From positions 523,172-587,171 of the forward strand of contig CAWIKB010000014.1 in assembly GCA_963836605.1 (NCBI GenBank): DNA of 64,000 nt, written 5' to 3'. Under the pieces are notes generated by a model. That model searched no databases, had not been told where the DNA came from, and was given only the letters and a program-made list of their open reading frames with translations. The translations under genes and the position numbers were made by a program. This document shows, piece by piece, positions 1 to 8,813 of the stretch. The DNA comes from Bog-473 sp963836605. Lineage in GTDB: Bacteria; Actinomycetota; Acidimicrobiia; Acidimicrobiales; RAAP-2. Each line of letters starts with the position of its first letter. Position 1 is the stretch's first letter.

Positions 1-221
1 TCGACGACTAGGCCCTCGGCCGTCACCAGAACCTCCTCAAGGCCGGTCAGATGGAGCAGCTCACGGAGTGAATCCGGCGGAGCGCTCAGACGGATGGAGC
101 CGCCCCACCGACGGGCCACGAGTTGCAGGCGGGCCAGATCGTCGATCACGGACAGATCAGTACGCGTCTCCGCCAGCGGCCACCGGGCGAGGACGCGGTC
201 GCCCTGCACGAGCTCGACCAT
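1..221 (-). CDS. STAS-domain protein, C-terminal part (partial)
   Basis: A reverse-strand reading frame runs off the left edge of the window. From the ATG at 221 it reads about 73 residues without a stop, with a segment (DLSVIDDLARLQLVARR, then GGSIRLSAP, then LRELLHLTGLEEVL) that matches the C-terminal helix-strand-helix of the single-domain STAS proteins of actinobacteria, related to anti-sigma-factor antagonists and MlaB-like proteins. An in-frame GTG at 245 is an alternative start; the frame is closed upstream by a stop at 270-272. The family binds partner proteins by phosphorylation-controlled contacts, but no partner gene is visible here. The call rests on sequence pattern only; the C-terminus lies outside the window. 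Confidence 0.55.
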   Translation of the reverse strand, partial: MVELVQGDRVLARWPLAETRTDLSVIDDLARLQLVARRWGGSIRLSAPPDSLRELLHLTGLEEVLVTAEGLVV

Positions 222-271
222 CGTCCCAATCTCTGGATGTGGCACGTCGGTTACGACGAGCGAGAGTCGCT

Positions 272-571
272 AAATTCATCGTCCCCGTGGTGAGCTGTGC
301 TGTGTCGGCGGCCGACGCCCACGTGCTAGAGCATGCTCATGTGGCGCAACGTGGTGCTGCCCGTGTTGACCTTGTCCTGGCGGACGGGCCGTGCGGGGGA
401 CACTCAACCGAAGAATTTGGCGTGAGGTTCTTCAGATGCTGCAACAAAACCCCGGAGTCCGAAGGGCCCGCATATAGTGCCCAGATTGTTGCAATCGCCG
501 ATGCAATACTCGGGGGGAGACGCCTGGGGCGGGAATCTGTTCTCGACTCGGCGTAGGGGAGGGGTACAGAG
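272..571. other. Intergenic region between divergent STAS and ABC-importer genes
   Basis: These 300 bases hold no convincing gene. They must carry the promoters of the leftward STAS gene and of the rightward ABC importer. A perfect 10-base palindrome GAGCATGCTC lies at 329-338 and a direct repeat TGCAAT at 490-495 and 502-507; either could be a protein-binding site, but no match to a known regulator was made. A Shine-Dalgarno-like GGGGAGGGG at about 556-564 serves the gene starting at 572. Confidence 0.35.
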
Positions 572-2206
572 ATGAGCCGCCACGACCGCACGAAGGAGCA
601 CCCGCTACCAGCTGATGCTCGCCGATTGCCCGGCCGCAAATCCCGGCGGGTGGGACGGGCCAGAGCAGCCGTGGCCGGGACCGTCGCGGCGGTCTTCTTC
701 GTGCCGATGGTCGTGGTGGCGGCGGGGAGCTCCGGGGCGGGCGCGGCGCCGGCCAACGACAACACCCAGGGAGTCCTCAAGTACGGCATCGACCTCAACA
801 ACACGTTCTCGAACACCTTCGATCCCGGTACGGGAACCAACGACTGCTCCTTCACCATGCTGGCCAACATCTACCAGTCCGTCACCGTGCCGGGGCAGAC
901 GGCCATCACCGGGGGCGTGGCCCAGAGCTGGACGGTCTCCAACAACTCCTCGACGGTCACGCTGCACATCCGGCCCAACATGGTGTTCTCGAACGGCCAA
1001 CCGGTGACGGCGACCGATGTGGCCGACAGCCTGACCCACACCAGGATCAGCCCGCTGCGCTCGTCGCTCTCGGCCATCCAATCGATGACCGCCACCAACC
1101 CCGACACCCTGGTGATCCAGCTCAACCGGCCCACCGCCGGCGACTTCCTGTGGGCCATGTCCTACATCGACGGGATGGTCATGCCGTCGTCCAGTATCGC
1201 CACGGCGTCGACCAAGCCGATCGGCGCCGGGCCCTTCATGCTGAAGAGCTATCAGGTGGGGTCGTCCATGGAGTTGGTCAAGAACCCCAAGTATTGGAAC
1301 TCCAAGGCCTACCCCCTCAGCGCGGTGGACTTCACCGAGGTGACCAACGGGCCGCAGGCCGTCAGTGCCCTGACCTCGGGCGCGATCGACATGGAGTCGC
1401 TCGACCCCGAGCAGTACAGCGAGGTCAAGAACAACCCCAGCATCGGGGTGTCCATCTCCCCGTCCTACGACTACACACTGCTCCAGACCCGCAACAACGA
1501 GGCTCCGTTCAACAATCCCAAGGTGCGCGCCGCCCTGGAGTACTCCATCGACCGGGCGGCCATCAACAAGGTGGTCTACGCCGGAGTGGGCCGGCCGGCC
1601 TACCAGCCCTTCCCGACGAACTCACCGGGTTACAACAAGACAGTCGGCAACAAGTACGTCTACAACCCCACGAAGGCCAAGGCCATGTTGGCGGCGGCGG
1701 GCTACGCCCACGGGGTGCCGTTCAAGCTGATCGTGCCCTCGGGTGACACCACGTTCCAACGGCTGGCCACCGTCATGCAGAGCGAGATGGACGCCGCAGG
1801 CTTCAAGGTGAGCCTCCAGCTGATCCCGGGCAGTGACATCCTGACCGACGTCTACATCAACAAGCAGGGCAATGCCCTGTTGAGCGAGGAACTGACCAAC
1901 GGGCCGGACATCTCGAACAGCTTCGAGTCCGAGTTCGAGCCCTCGGGCTTCGTTGCCAAGTACCTTGGCATGCTCGACACGGCCATCACCCCGGACATCG
2001 AGGCGGCCAACGCCTCACTGAGCCCGAGCCTCCAGGGCCCGCTGATGCAGAAGGTCGGGGCCACGGTGATGTCCCAGGGCCTCGAGACGCCCATCGAATT
2101 CGAACCCTCCATTGTCGCCTACAACAAGTCCACCGTCGGCGGCAAGGTGGTGGCCCCGATCGGTCAGTGCCGGTCGAACCTCGCCGGTATCTACGTGAAG
2201 AAGTGA
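572..2206 (+). CDS. ABC importer substrate-binding protein, family 5 (peptide/nickel type)
   Basis: This 544-residue protein is the extracytoplasmic binding component of a peptide/nickel-type ABC importer. A basic N-terminus (residues 1-30) precedes a hydrophobic stretch (about 32-52) and a small-residue cleavage region, a Sec signal peptide without an obvious lipobox. The mature part has the family 5 layout: a FDPGTG opening, the segment TAITGGVAQSWTVSNN followed by VTLHIRPNMVFSNG with VTATDVADSL, and the late APFNNPKVRAALEYSIDRAA signature. Length is normal for the family. It stands 173 bases before the first permease of the same importer. The ligand (peptide, glutathione-like, nickel chelate or sugar oligomer) cannot be told from sequence alone. 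Confidence 0.93.
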   Translation: MSRHDRTKEHPLPADARRLPGRKSRRVGRARAAVAGTVAAVFFVPMVVVAAGSSGAGAAPANDNTQGVLKYGIDLNNTFSNTFDPGTGTNDCSFTMLANIYQSVTVPGQTAITGGVAQSWTVSNNSSTVTLHIRPNMVFSNGQPVTATDVADSLTHTRISPLRSSLSAIQSMTATNPDTLVIQLNRPTAGDFLWAMSYIDGMVMPSSSIATASTKPIGAGPFMLKSYQVGSSMELVKNPKYWNSKAYPLSAVDFTEVTNGPQAVSALTSGAIDMESLDPEQYSEVKNNPSIGVSISPSYDYTLLQTRNNEAPFNNPKVRAALEYSIDRAAINKVVYAGVGRPAYQPFPTNSPGYNKTVGNKYVYNPTKAKAMLAAAGYAHGVPFKLIVPSGDTTFQRLATVMQSEMDAAGFKVSLQLIPGSDILTDVYINKQGNALLSEELTNGPDISNSFESEFEPSGFVAKYLGMLDTAITPDIEAANASLSPSLQGPLMQKVGATVMSQGLETPIEFEPSIVAYNKSTVGGKVVAPIGQCRSNLAGIYVKK

Positions 2207-2379
2207 TCTGAGGACCGACGTCGTCCCGGATGGGATTCCCGAGCGAAGTTGCGTTCGGTAGAGTCCGCAACATGGGTGTACCCGAGGTGTGGACCGGTCG
2301 CTCCGGGCGCGCCCCGTGCCCGCGGGTCGGCTGCCTCGACCGCGCTCCACGGCCCTACGAAGAAGTGAGCTGAGCTTCA

Positions 2380-3345
2380 GTGGGATCCGGGGGTTCACTC
2401 CTCTCGTTCATCGGGCGCCGCCTGCTCATCACCATTCCGCTCCTGCTCCTCATCTCCTTTGGCGTCTTCAGTCTCGTCCTCCTCCTTCCCGGGAATCCGG
2501 CCCTGATCCTGGCCGGCGGCATCCATTCGAGTCCGGCGGAAGTGGCGAGGATCTCCGCGCAGCTGCACCTGAACGAGCCCTTCTGGAGGCAGTACCTGCG
2601 CTGGCTCGGCCAGGTCCTCCACGGCAACCTCGGCACCTCGCTCTTCCAGAGCCAGAGCGTCGCGTCGGGGATCGCGGCGCGGTTCCCGGTGACCCTCAGC
2701 CTGGCGGTCGGCGGGATGCTGCTCGCCATCATCATCGGCATCCCGGCGGGCATCATCTCGGGCGTGCGCCAGGGCACGGCGCCGGACCGGCTGGTGACGG
2801 TAGGGAGCAGCCTGGGCGTGGCCATTCCGGACTTCTGGTTGGCCCTGCTCCTCGTGATCGTCTTCGCTGTCGAGCTCCACGTCCTGCCGGCGCTCGGCTA
2901 CGTGTCCTACACGACCTCGCCCTGGCTGTGGTTCCAACACCTGATCCTGCCGTGGCTGGCTCTGGGCATCGGGGGCGCGGCCACCATCGCCCGCCAGGTC
3001 CGGGGCTCGCTCATCGACACCCTGGACCAGGACTACATGCGGACCGCCGTGGCGAAGGGTCTGGGGCCCCGGGCGGTCATCGGCAAGCACGCTCTGAAGA
3101 ACGCGCTGAGCCCGGCCATCACGGTCATCGGGATCTCCTTCGGGTACCTGCTGGGGGGCACCTTCATCATCGAGCAGATCTTCTCGCTGCCGGGCATCGG
3201 CGAGTACATGCTCGAGGCGATCAGCGTCAAGGATCTGCCGGTGATCCAGGGCGTCGTGCTGGTCACCGCCGTGTGCTTCGTCGTCATCAACCTGATCGTC
3301 GACATCATCTATGGCTATCTCAACCCCAAGGTCCGGCTCGGGTGA
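2380..3345 (+). CDS. ABC importer permease, DppB/OppB type
   Basis: The 321-residue product is the first membrane subunit of the importer. It starts with a membrane helix (residues 9-30, rich in LLLI), has the long extracytoplasmic loop with LHLNEPFWRQYLRWLGQ typical of DppB, and carries the cytoplasmic EAA-type coupling loop around YMRTAVAKGLGPRAVIGKHALKNALSPAITV, which docks onto the ATPase. The start is GTG at 2380; no strong Shine-Dalgarno site precedes it. Its stop codon overlaps the GTG of the next gene (GTGA at 3342-3345), so the two are translationally coupled. It should pair with the permease domain at the N-terminus of the following fusion protein. Confidence 0.93.
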   Translation: MGSGGSLLSFIGRRLLITIPLLLLISFGVFSLVLLLPGNPALILAGGIHSSPAEVARISAQLHLNEPFWRQYLRWLGQVLHGNLGTSLFQSQSVASGIAARFPVTLSLAVGGMLLAIIIGIPAGIISGVRQGTAPDRLVTVGSSLGVAIPDFWLALLLVIVFAVELHVLPALGYVSYTTSPWLWFQHLILPWLALGIGGAATIARQVRGSLIDTLDQDYMRTAVAKGLGPRAVIGKHALKNALSPAITVIGISFGYLLGGTFIIEQIFSLPGIGEYMLEAISVKDLPVIQGVVLVTAVCFVVINLIVDIIYGYLNPKVRLG

Positions 3346-6300
3346 GCCTGGCCGTCCCCCCCTCGCACGACGACCCGTTCGTCGGGCTGGCCGAACCGCC
3401 CCCGCTCGCCGACGAGTCGGAGGAGGAAGGCGGCGGCCGGCGTCAGGCGGGCTTCTGGCACCGTTTCCGTCACCAGCCCTACGCCATCGGGGGACTGGTC
3501 TTCCTGCTCATTGTCACGGTGGCCGCCATCTTCGCCCCGCTCATCGCGCCGTACCCACCTGATCTGCAGAACCTCAACATCACCAATGCCGGGCCGTCGG
3601 CGCTGCACTGGTTGGGAACCGACGACCTGGGCCGCGACATCCTGAGCCGGTTGATCTGGGGCGGACGGGATTCGCTGCGGGCCACCTTCGAGATCGTCGG
3701 CATCGCCGTGGTCATCGCCGTGCCCATCGGACTGGTGGCGGGCTTCTTCCGGGGCGCGGTCGACTCGGTGATCATGCGGTTCATGGATGCCCTCTTCTCC
3801 TTCCCTCCGCTGGTGTTGGCCCTGACCGTCGCCGCCCTGCTGGGTGCCAGCCTCAACGACACGGCGATCGCCATCTCCATCGTCTTCGTCCCGAGCTTCG
3901 TGCGGCTGTTGCGGGGCGAGGTGATCGCCGTGCGCGAGGAGAACTTCATCGAATCGGCGCGCTCTCTTGGCGCCACCTCCAACCGCCTGATGCGACGGCA
4001 CATCGTGCCCAACGTGGCCTCACCGATCATCATCCAGGTGTCGCTGGCGTTGGGTTTCGCCCTGCTCGTCGAGGCCGGCCTGAGCTTCCTGGGCCTGGGC
4101 GAGCAGCCGCCGACGCCCAGCTGGGGCTCCATGCTGAGCGAGGGGTACCAGTTCATCTTCAGTACTCCCTGGGCCCTCATCTTCCCCGGCCTGGCCATCA
4201 TGTTCACGGTCCTGGCCTTCAATCTGGTGGCCGACGGACTCCGCGACTCGCTCGGCCGCGAACGGCCCAAGAGCAGCAGCCTGGCCAGCTCCGACAGCGC
4301 GGCTCGCAAGTCCCGCCTGGACCGGCTCCGCGGCGTGTCACGCCAGCCGGCCCAGCCCGGGCCCGCGACCGCCACCTCGACTCCCGAGAAGTTGCTGGCG
4401 GTGCGGGATCTGCGCATCGAGTTCCTCACCAACGGCCAGTGGCTCCCGGTGATGGAGGGTGCGACCTTCGATCTGGAGAAGGGCCGGACGCTCGGGTTGG
4501 TCGGCGAGAGCGGTTCGGGCAAGACGGTCTCCGCCCTCGCCGTGATGGGGCTCCTCCCACCTCGGGGGTGCCGGTCCAGCGGCTCGGCCCGGTTCGAGGG
4601 CCGCGACCTGATGCGACTGGGCCCGGCCGACCTCCGCCAGATCCGGGGCAACGAGATCGCGATGATCTTCCAGGAACCGATGACCAGCTTGAACCCGGCG
4701 TTCACGGTGGGGAACCAGATCGCCGAGCAGGTCCGGACCCACCTCGGACTCGGCAAGAAAGAGGCGTGGAACGTCGCCGTCGAGATGCTCGATCGGGTGG
4801 AGATTCCCGGCTCCGGCGTGCGGGCCCGGGACTATCCCCACGCCTTCTCGGGGGGGATGCGCCAACGGGTGATGATCGCCATGGCCCTCTCGTGCTCGCC
4901 CAAGCTGCTCATCGCCGACGAGCCCACGACGGCCCTCGACGTGACCACCCAGGCCCAGATCGTCGAGCTCCTCCACAAGCTCCAGCGCGAGGAGGACATG
5001 GCGATGATCTTCGTCACCCATGACCTGGGGGTCATCGCCGACGTGGCCGACGACGTCGCGGTCATGTACGCCGGCCAGATCGTCGAGCAGACCGAGGCGG
5101 CCGCGCTCTTCACGCGGCCGCGCCACCCCTACACCGAGGCCCTGTTGCATTCGATCCCCCAGCTCACCCCGGCCGGGGAATCCCTCCACTACATCCCGGG
5201 CGTGGTGCCGCGGCCGGACCAGGTCCCGCCAGGATGCCGCTTCGAACCCCGTTGTGACCACGCCGTCGAGGCGTGTGTCGCCACGCCGGTGGAACTCCGG
5301 CCCCCGGCGCGGGTCGAGGCCGACGGGGGCCCGGGCCCGGCCGGGACCCGGACGGCGGTCACCCTGAGCCGGTGCCTCCGCCAGGACGAGCTGACCCTGG
5401 CCGGAGCGAGCACCGAGGTCGCCGAGGCGACAATCACGGCCGCCGACCCCTCGGACGCGGCCCGTCCACCGCTCCTGGTGGTCAGCGGGCTGGCCAAGCG
5501 CTTCCCCGTGCGCAGCGGCGTCCTGCGCCGCGTGACCGGCGCGGTCAACGCGGTGGACGGCGTCGACCTCACCATCGGGCCCGGAAAGACGCTCGGGCTG
5601 GTCGGCGAGAGCGGCTCGGGCAAGTCGACCCTGGCTCGGTTGATCACCCGCCTCATCGAGCCGTCCGCGGGCACGGTGGTGCTCGACGGCACCGACATCA
5701 CGGCCCTGCACGGTCCGAAGCTGCGACGGGAGCGCCAGGGCATGCAGATGGTCTTCCAGGACCCGTACTCCTCGCTCGACCCGCGCCAGAACATCCTCGA
5801 AGTCGTGGGTGAGCCTCTCCGGATCCACACCTCACTGAACCGAGTGCAACGGGAACAGAAGGTGGTGGAGCTCCTGGGCCAGGTCGGGATCGGTCGCCAC
5901 GTGCTCGGGCGCCAGCCCCACGAGTTCTCGGGCGGCCAGCGCCAACGCATCGCCATCGCCCGGGCTCTGGCGCTCGAGCCCAGCCTGCTCGTCTGCGACG
6001 AGCCGGTCTCGGCCCTCGACGTCTCGACCCAGTCCCAGGTCATCAACCTCTTGAGCGATCTCCAGGACCGGCTCGGCCTGGCCTACCTCTTCATCGCGCA
6101 CGACCTGTCGGTGGTCCGTCACCTGAGTGACCGGATCGCCGTGATGTACCTGGGCCAGATCGTCGAAGAGGGCGAGGCCAACGAGATCTACGACCGTCCG
6201 ACCCACCCGTACACGGCTGCCTTGCTGTCAGCCATTCCCGTTCCCGACCCGCTGCGCCAACGCGCCCGCGAGCAGATCGTCCTGACCGGAGAGGTGGAAC

Positions 6301-6485
6301 TGGAGCAGAGCACCACGTCGGGATGCCGCTTCCGCCAGCGCTGCCCGTTCGCCATGGACGTGTGTGCCTCGGTGGATCCCGAGCCCTTCACCACGCCGGC
6401 GGGGACAACGGTCCGGTGCCACCTCCACACGGCGGGCCCGGTCCTGGCCGGTGCCGGCGTCGCCGCATTGCAGCCGAAGGCCTGA
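3342..6485 (+). CDS. Fused ABC importer permease-ATPase-ATPase (DppC-DppD-DppF in one chain)
   Basis: One uninterrupted 1047-codon frame contains three subunits that are normally separate. Residues 1 to about 310 are a DppC-type permease (membrane helix near 45-70, LGTDDLGRDILSRL motif, coupling loop ENFIESARSLGATSNRLMRRHIVPN). A basic, Ser/Pro-rich linker (about 310-345) leads to a DppD-type ATPase (about 350-690; Walker A GESGSGKT at 388-395, signature FSGGMRQR, Walker B LLIADEP, cysteine-containing C-terminal region). A second linker precedes a DppF-type ATPase (about 708-1047; Walker A GESGSGKS at 755-762, signature FSGGQRQR, Walker B LLVCDEP, C-terminal CRFRQRCPF). All ATPase motifs are intact. 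The start is the GTG overlapping the upstream stop. Fused DppD-DppF pairs are known; adding the permease is unusual and fixes subunit stoichiometry. Confidence 0.93.
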   Translation: MSLAVPPSHDDPFVGLAEPPPLADESEEEGGGRRQAGFWHRFRHQPYAIGGLVFLLIVTVAAIFAPLIAPYPPDLQNLNITNAGPSALHWLGTDDLGRDILSRLIWGGRDSLRATFEIVGIAVVIAVPIGLVAGFFRGAVDSVIMRFMDALFSFPPLVLALTVAALLGASLNDTAIAISIVFVPSFVRLLRGEVIAVREENFIESARSLGATSNRLMRRHIVPNVASPIIIQVSLALGFALLVEAGLSFLGLGEQPPTPSWGSMLSEGYQFIFSTPWALIFPGLAIMFTVLAFNLVADGLRDSLGRERPKSSSLASSDSAARKSRLDRLRGVSRQPAQPGPATATSTPEKLLAVRDLRIEFLTNGQWLPVMEGATFDLEKGRTLGLVGESGSGKTVSALAVMGLLPPRGCRSSGSARFEGRDLMRLGPADLRQIRGNEIAMIFQEPMTSLNPAFTVGNQIAEQVRTHLGLGKKEAWNVAVEMLDRVEIPGSGVRARDYPHAFSGGMRQRVMIAMALSCSPKLLIADEPTTALDVTTQAQIVELLHKLQREEDMAMIFVTHDLGVIADVADDVAVMYAGQIVEQTEAAALFTRPRHPYTEALLHSIPQLTPAGESLHYIPGVVPRPDQVPPGCRFEPRCDHAVEACVATPVELRPPARVEADGGPGPAGTRTAVTLSRCLRQDELTLAGASTEVAEATITAADPSDAARPPLLVVSGLAKRFPVRSGVLRRVTGAVNAVDGVDLTIGPGKTLGLVGESGSGKSTLARLITRLIEPSAGTVVLDGTDITALHGPKLRRERQGMQMVFQDPYSSLDPRQNILEVVGEPLRIHTSLNRVQREQKVVELLGQVGIGRHVLGRQPHEFSGGQRQRIAIARALALEPSLLVCDEPVSALDVSTQSQVINLLSDLQDRLGLAYLFIAHDLSVVRHLSDRIAVMYLGQIVEEGEANEIYDRPTHPYTAALLSAIPVPDPLRQRAREQIVLTGEVELEQSTTSGCRFRQRCPFAMDVCASVDPEPFTTPAGTTVRCHLHTAGPVLAGAGVAALQPKA

Positions 6486-6507
6486 TGAGCAGCCGAAGTC
6501 CTGATGA
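6470..6507. repeat. 19-base tandem duplication over a stop codon
   Basis: Two adjacent 19-base copies, 6470-6488 and 6489-6507, differ at one base (GCAGCCGAAG then G or T, then CCTGATGA). The stop codon of the ABC fusion gene (TGA, 6483-6485) lies in the first copy; the second copy is non-coding and repeats the same stop. It fills the short gap to the convergent enoyl-CoA hydratase gene. Confidence 0.85.
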
Positions 6508-6521
6508 CATTTGCGGTGGGC

Positions 6522-7529
6522 TCACCCGGGCCGCGACACCACCGCATCGCTGATCTCATCGACCAGCCCCCAGGCCAGGGCGGTCGGGGCATCGACCGCC
6601 TCGCCGGACAGGGCCAGGAGGGCGGTGCGGTGCCGCCCGATGCGTCGGGTCACGCTCACCGTGCCCCCGGCTCCGGGAACGAGGCCCAGCGCGATCTCGG
6701 GCAGGCCGAGCCGGGCGCCGGGCCGGGCGACGACGTGTCCGGCGAAGGCGGGAAGCTCAATACCGGCTCCCAGGCACGCGCCGTGCAGGACAACCTCCAC
6801 CCGGTCGGCCATGGTCGAGAGCAATCGACCGATGCTGCGTCGTAGGCGGACCAGGTGGGCGTTGGCCGGGTCGGGGAGCGACCCGAACTCGCTCAGATCT
6901 CCACCGGCGCAGAACGAAGGACCGTCCCCGTCCAACACCACCCGGAGGGACGGATCGGACGCCGCCACCAACAGGGCCTCATAGAGCGCGTCGCGCATCT
7001 CGGTGTTGAGCGCGTTGTGCACCTCGGGGCGGTGCAACGTGATGTGCAGCGCATCCCGGTCCCGGTCGATGCGCACGACAGGGTGATGGTCCGCGGCGCG
7101 TCCCGAGCCCGACCGCTGGGCCAGCCAGGCCGAGAATTCGGGTCCGGCCTGCAAGGCCGAGTAGGTGGCCGACTCCGCCACCAGGCCTTCTGAGAGCGAA
7201 CGACGCTCGGCACCACGGAGGAGCAGTGCCAGTGCGACCGACGCTCTCGGGTTGGCGTGGATGTTCGTCACCACTCGCCGCAGATCCGCCGAGCCCGCTT
7301 CGAGTGTGAGATCCGCCAGTGCCGATTCACCCGGCGTTGCCGCGGGGGCGACGCCCACGACGACCAGCGGGAGCGCCGCCATCGATGCCACGGCACGCCG
7401 GGCCGCATCGGGGTCCACCGGGCCGAGCCCGATGATTTTCAGCGGGGGATCCGATGCCAGTAAATTCTCCATCCCGGCCGGGGACAGCACCATCTCGACG
7501 AAATCGGACGATTCCGTGATCTCGGTCAT
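6522..7529 (-). CDS. Enoyl-CoA hydratase/isomerase family protein
   Basis: This 335-residue protein belongs to the crotonase superfamily, which stabilises acyl-CoA enolates in an oxyanion hole during beta-oxidation and related steps. The crotonase core sits in the second half: LHRPEVHNALNTEMRDAL, the oxyanion-hole segment GPSFCAGGDLSEFG, and GLPEIALGLVPGAGGTVSVTRRIG. The first 130 residues are an extension (DPPLKIIGLGPVDPDAARR, then VVVGVAP) unusual for a plain hydratase of about 260 residues. The start ATG at 7529 is 21 bases from the start region of the divergent CoA-transferase, so the two probably share a control region and a pathway. The glutamates of classical hydratases are not clearly placed, so hydratase, isomerase or thioesterase activity is open. 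Confidence 0.87.
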   Translation of the reverse strand: MTEITESSDFVEMVLSPAGMENLLASDPPLKIIGLGPVDPDAARRAVASMAALPLVVVGVAPAATPGESALADLTLEAGSADLRRVVTNIHANPRASVALALLLRGAERRSLSEGLVAESATYSALQAGPEFSAWLAQRSGSGRAADHHPVVRIDRDRDALHITLHRPEVHNALNTEMRDALYEALLVAASDPSLRVVLDGDGPSFCAGGDLSEFGSLPDPANAHLVRLRRSIGRLLSTMADRVEVVLHGACLGAGIELPAFAGHVVARPGARLGLPEIALGLVPGAGGTVSVTRRIGRHRTALLALSGEAVDAPTALAWGLVDEISDAVVSRPG

Positions 7530-7550
7530 CAATCGATCGTACTGGGAGGG

Positions 7551-8813
7551 GTGAATTCTGCATGGGCGTCGAAGAGTCCACTCGACCTCGACCTCGACCT
7601 CGGCTCGGTGCGTGAGTGGGCCGGGAGTGGGGCGATGATGCTCACCGGTCCGGCCGAAAGCGCGCCCCTCGGCCCCCCGGCGCACCTGGTGCCCAGGCTG
7701 CGATGGCTGGCCGGGGTGCTCCGTCTCCACGCCGAGCGGCAGGGGATCGAGCTCTCCGTCGATACCCTCCAACTGCTGGTCGACCGCGCGGCGATGTCCG
7801 GTCTGTCCCGGCAGGGCGACGTCAGTTGCGGGGGATCGACGCGTCTCGTTCGAGCCTACGACGGGTGGATCGCGGTGGCGCTGGCCCGGCAGCCGGACGT
7901 CGACGCGGTCGCGGCATGGCTGGGGCTCGATGCCCGGAGTGACGATCCCTGGACCGAGGTGACCGCCCGGGCGCGGGTGTCGACGAGCGCAGAGATGGTG
8001 GACCGGGGCCGACTGGTGGGTCTGCCGGTCTCGGCTCTGGGCGAGGTCTCGTCCGGACCGGGCGACCACCGCGGCATCGGTCGGGCCCCTGACCCCCAAG
8101 GGTCGCGCCCGCGCCGTCTCGCCGGCGCGGTCGTGGTGGATCTGTCCTCCCTGTGGGCCGGGCCGCTGTGTTCCAACATCCTCCAGGCCTTCGGGGCGCG
8201 GGTGATCAAAGTCGAGTCGGTGGGCCGCCCCGACGGCGCGCGCCAGGGATCGGCCGCCTTCTTCGACCTGCTCAATGCCGGCAAGCAGAGTGTCGCCTTG
8301 GACTTCACCTCCCCAGCTGATCGCGGCCGCCTGGCGCAACTCGTCAACCGGGCGGACATCGTCATCGAGGGCTCACGTCCGAGAGCCCTCGAACAGCTGG
8401 GTATCGTCGCCCCTGAGGTCCTGTCGCGCTCAGGGGGAGTGTGGGTATCGATCACCGGTTATGGCCGCCGGGATCCGGGAAGGGAATCGATCGCCTTCGG
8501 GGACGATGCGGCGGTGGCGGCGGGGCTCGTGGCCTGGCACCAGGAGCGGCCCTATTTCTGCGCCGACGCCGTCGCTGACCCGTTGACGGGAATGACGGCC
8601 GCCGTGGCGGCGATCGAGGCCTTTCAACGCCCCGAGCCCGTTCTGCTCGATATGGCGCTGGCCCGGGTGGCCGCCGACTTCGGCGGGCCGACGCTCGCCG
8701 TTCCCGACGGCCTCGTGCCCGTCCCCCCCGTGGCCCGCGCGCCGGAGGGGCCGGGACCCGAACTGGGCGCGCATACCGACGCGGTGCTGGCCGAGCTCAC
8801 CCCGAAGCCATGA
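7551..8813 (+). CDS. Family III CoA-transferase (CaiB/BaiF type)
   Basis: The 420-residue product moves CoA between carboxylic acids through an aspartyl-CoA intermediate. The second half carries the family III core: GAVVVDLSSLWAGPLCSNILQAFGARVIKVE, then GKQSVALDF and a glycine-rich FGDDAAVAAGLV segment that likely holds the catalytic aspartate. The N-terminal domain has REWAGSGAMMLTG, a motif typical of the actinobacterial branch, which argues for a start upstream of it; GTG at 7551 is taken although its ribosome site is poor. A six-base CTCGAC repeat at 7581-7600 encodes Leu-Asp repeats just after the start. The stop overlaps the next gene (ATGA, 8810-8813). It probably activates the same substrate class as the divergent hydratase. 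Confidence 0.87.
   Translation: MNSAWASKSPLDLDLDLGSVREWAGSGAMMLTGPAESAPLGPPAHLVPRLRWLAGVLRLHAERQGIELSVDTLQLLVDRAAMSGLSRQGDVSCGGSTRLVRAYDGWIAVALARQPDVDAVAAWLGLDARSDDPWTEVTARARVSTSAEMVDRGRLVGLPVSALGEVSSGPGDHRGIGRAPDPQGSRPRRLAGAVVVDLSSLWAGPLCSNILQAFGARVIKVESVGRPDGARQGSAAFFDLLNAGKQSVALDFTSPADRGRLAQLVNRADIVIEGSRPRALEQLGIVAPEVLSRSGGVWVSITGYGRRDPGRESIAFGDDAAVAAGLVAWHQERPYFCADAVADPLTGMTAAVAAIEAFQRPEPVLLDMALARVAADFGGPTLAVPDGLVPVPPVARAPEGPGPELGAHTDAVLAELTPKP

Noticed and set aside
68..556. A 162-residue rightward frame in the left intergenic region
   Set aside because: It overlaps the STAS gene on the other strand, has no ribosome site and no recognisable domain.
4338..5828. A 496-residue leftward frame opposite the ABC fusion gene
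   Set aside because: It is antisense to clear Walker A, signature and Walker B motifs and contains only Arg/Gly/Asp-rich sequence.
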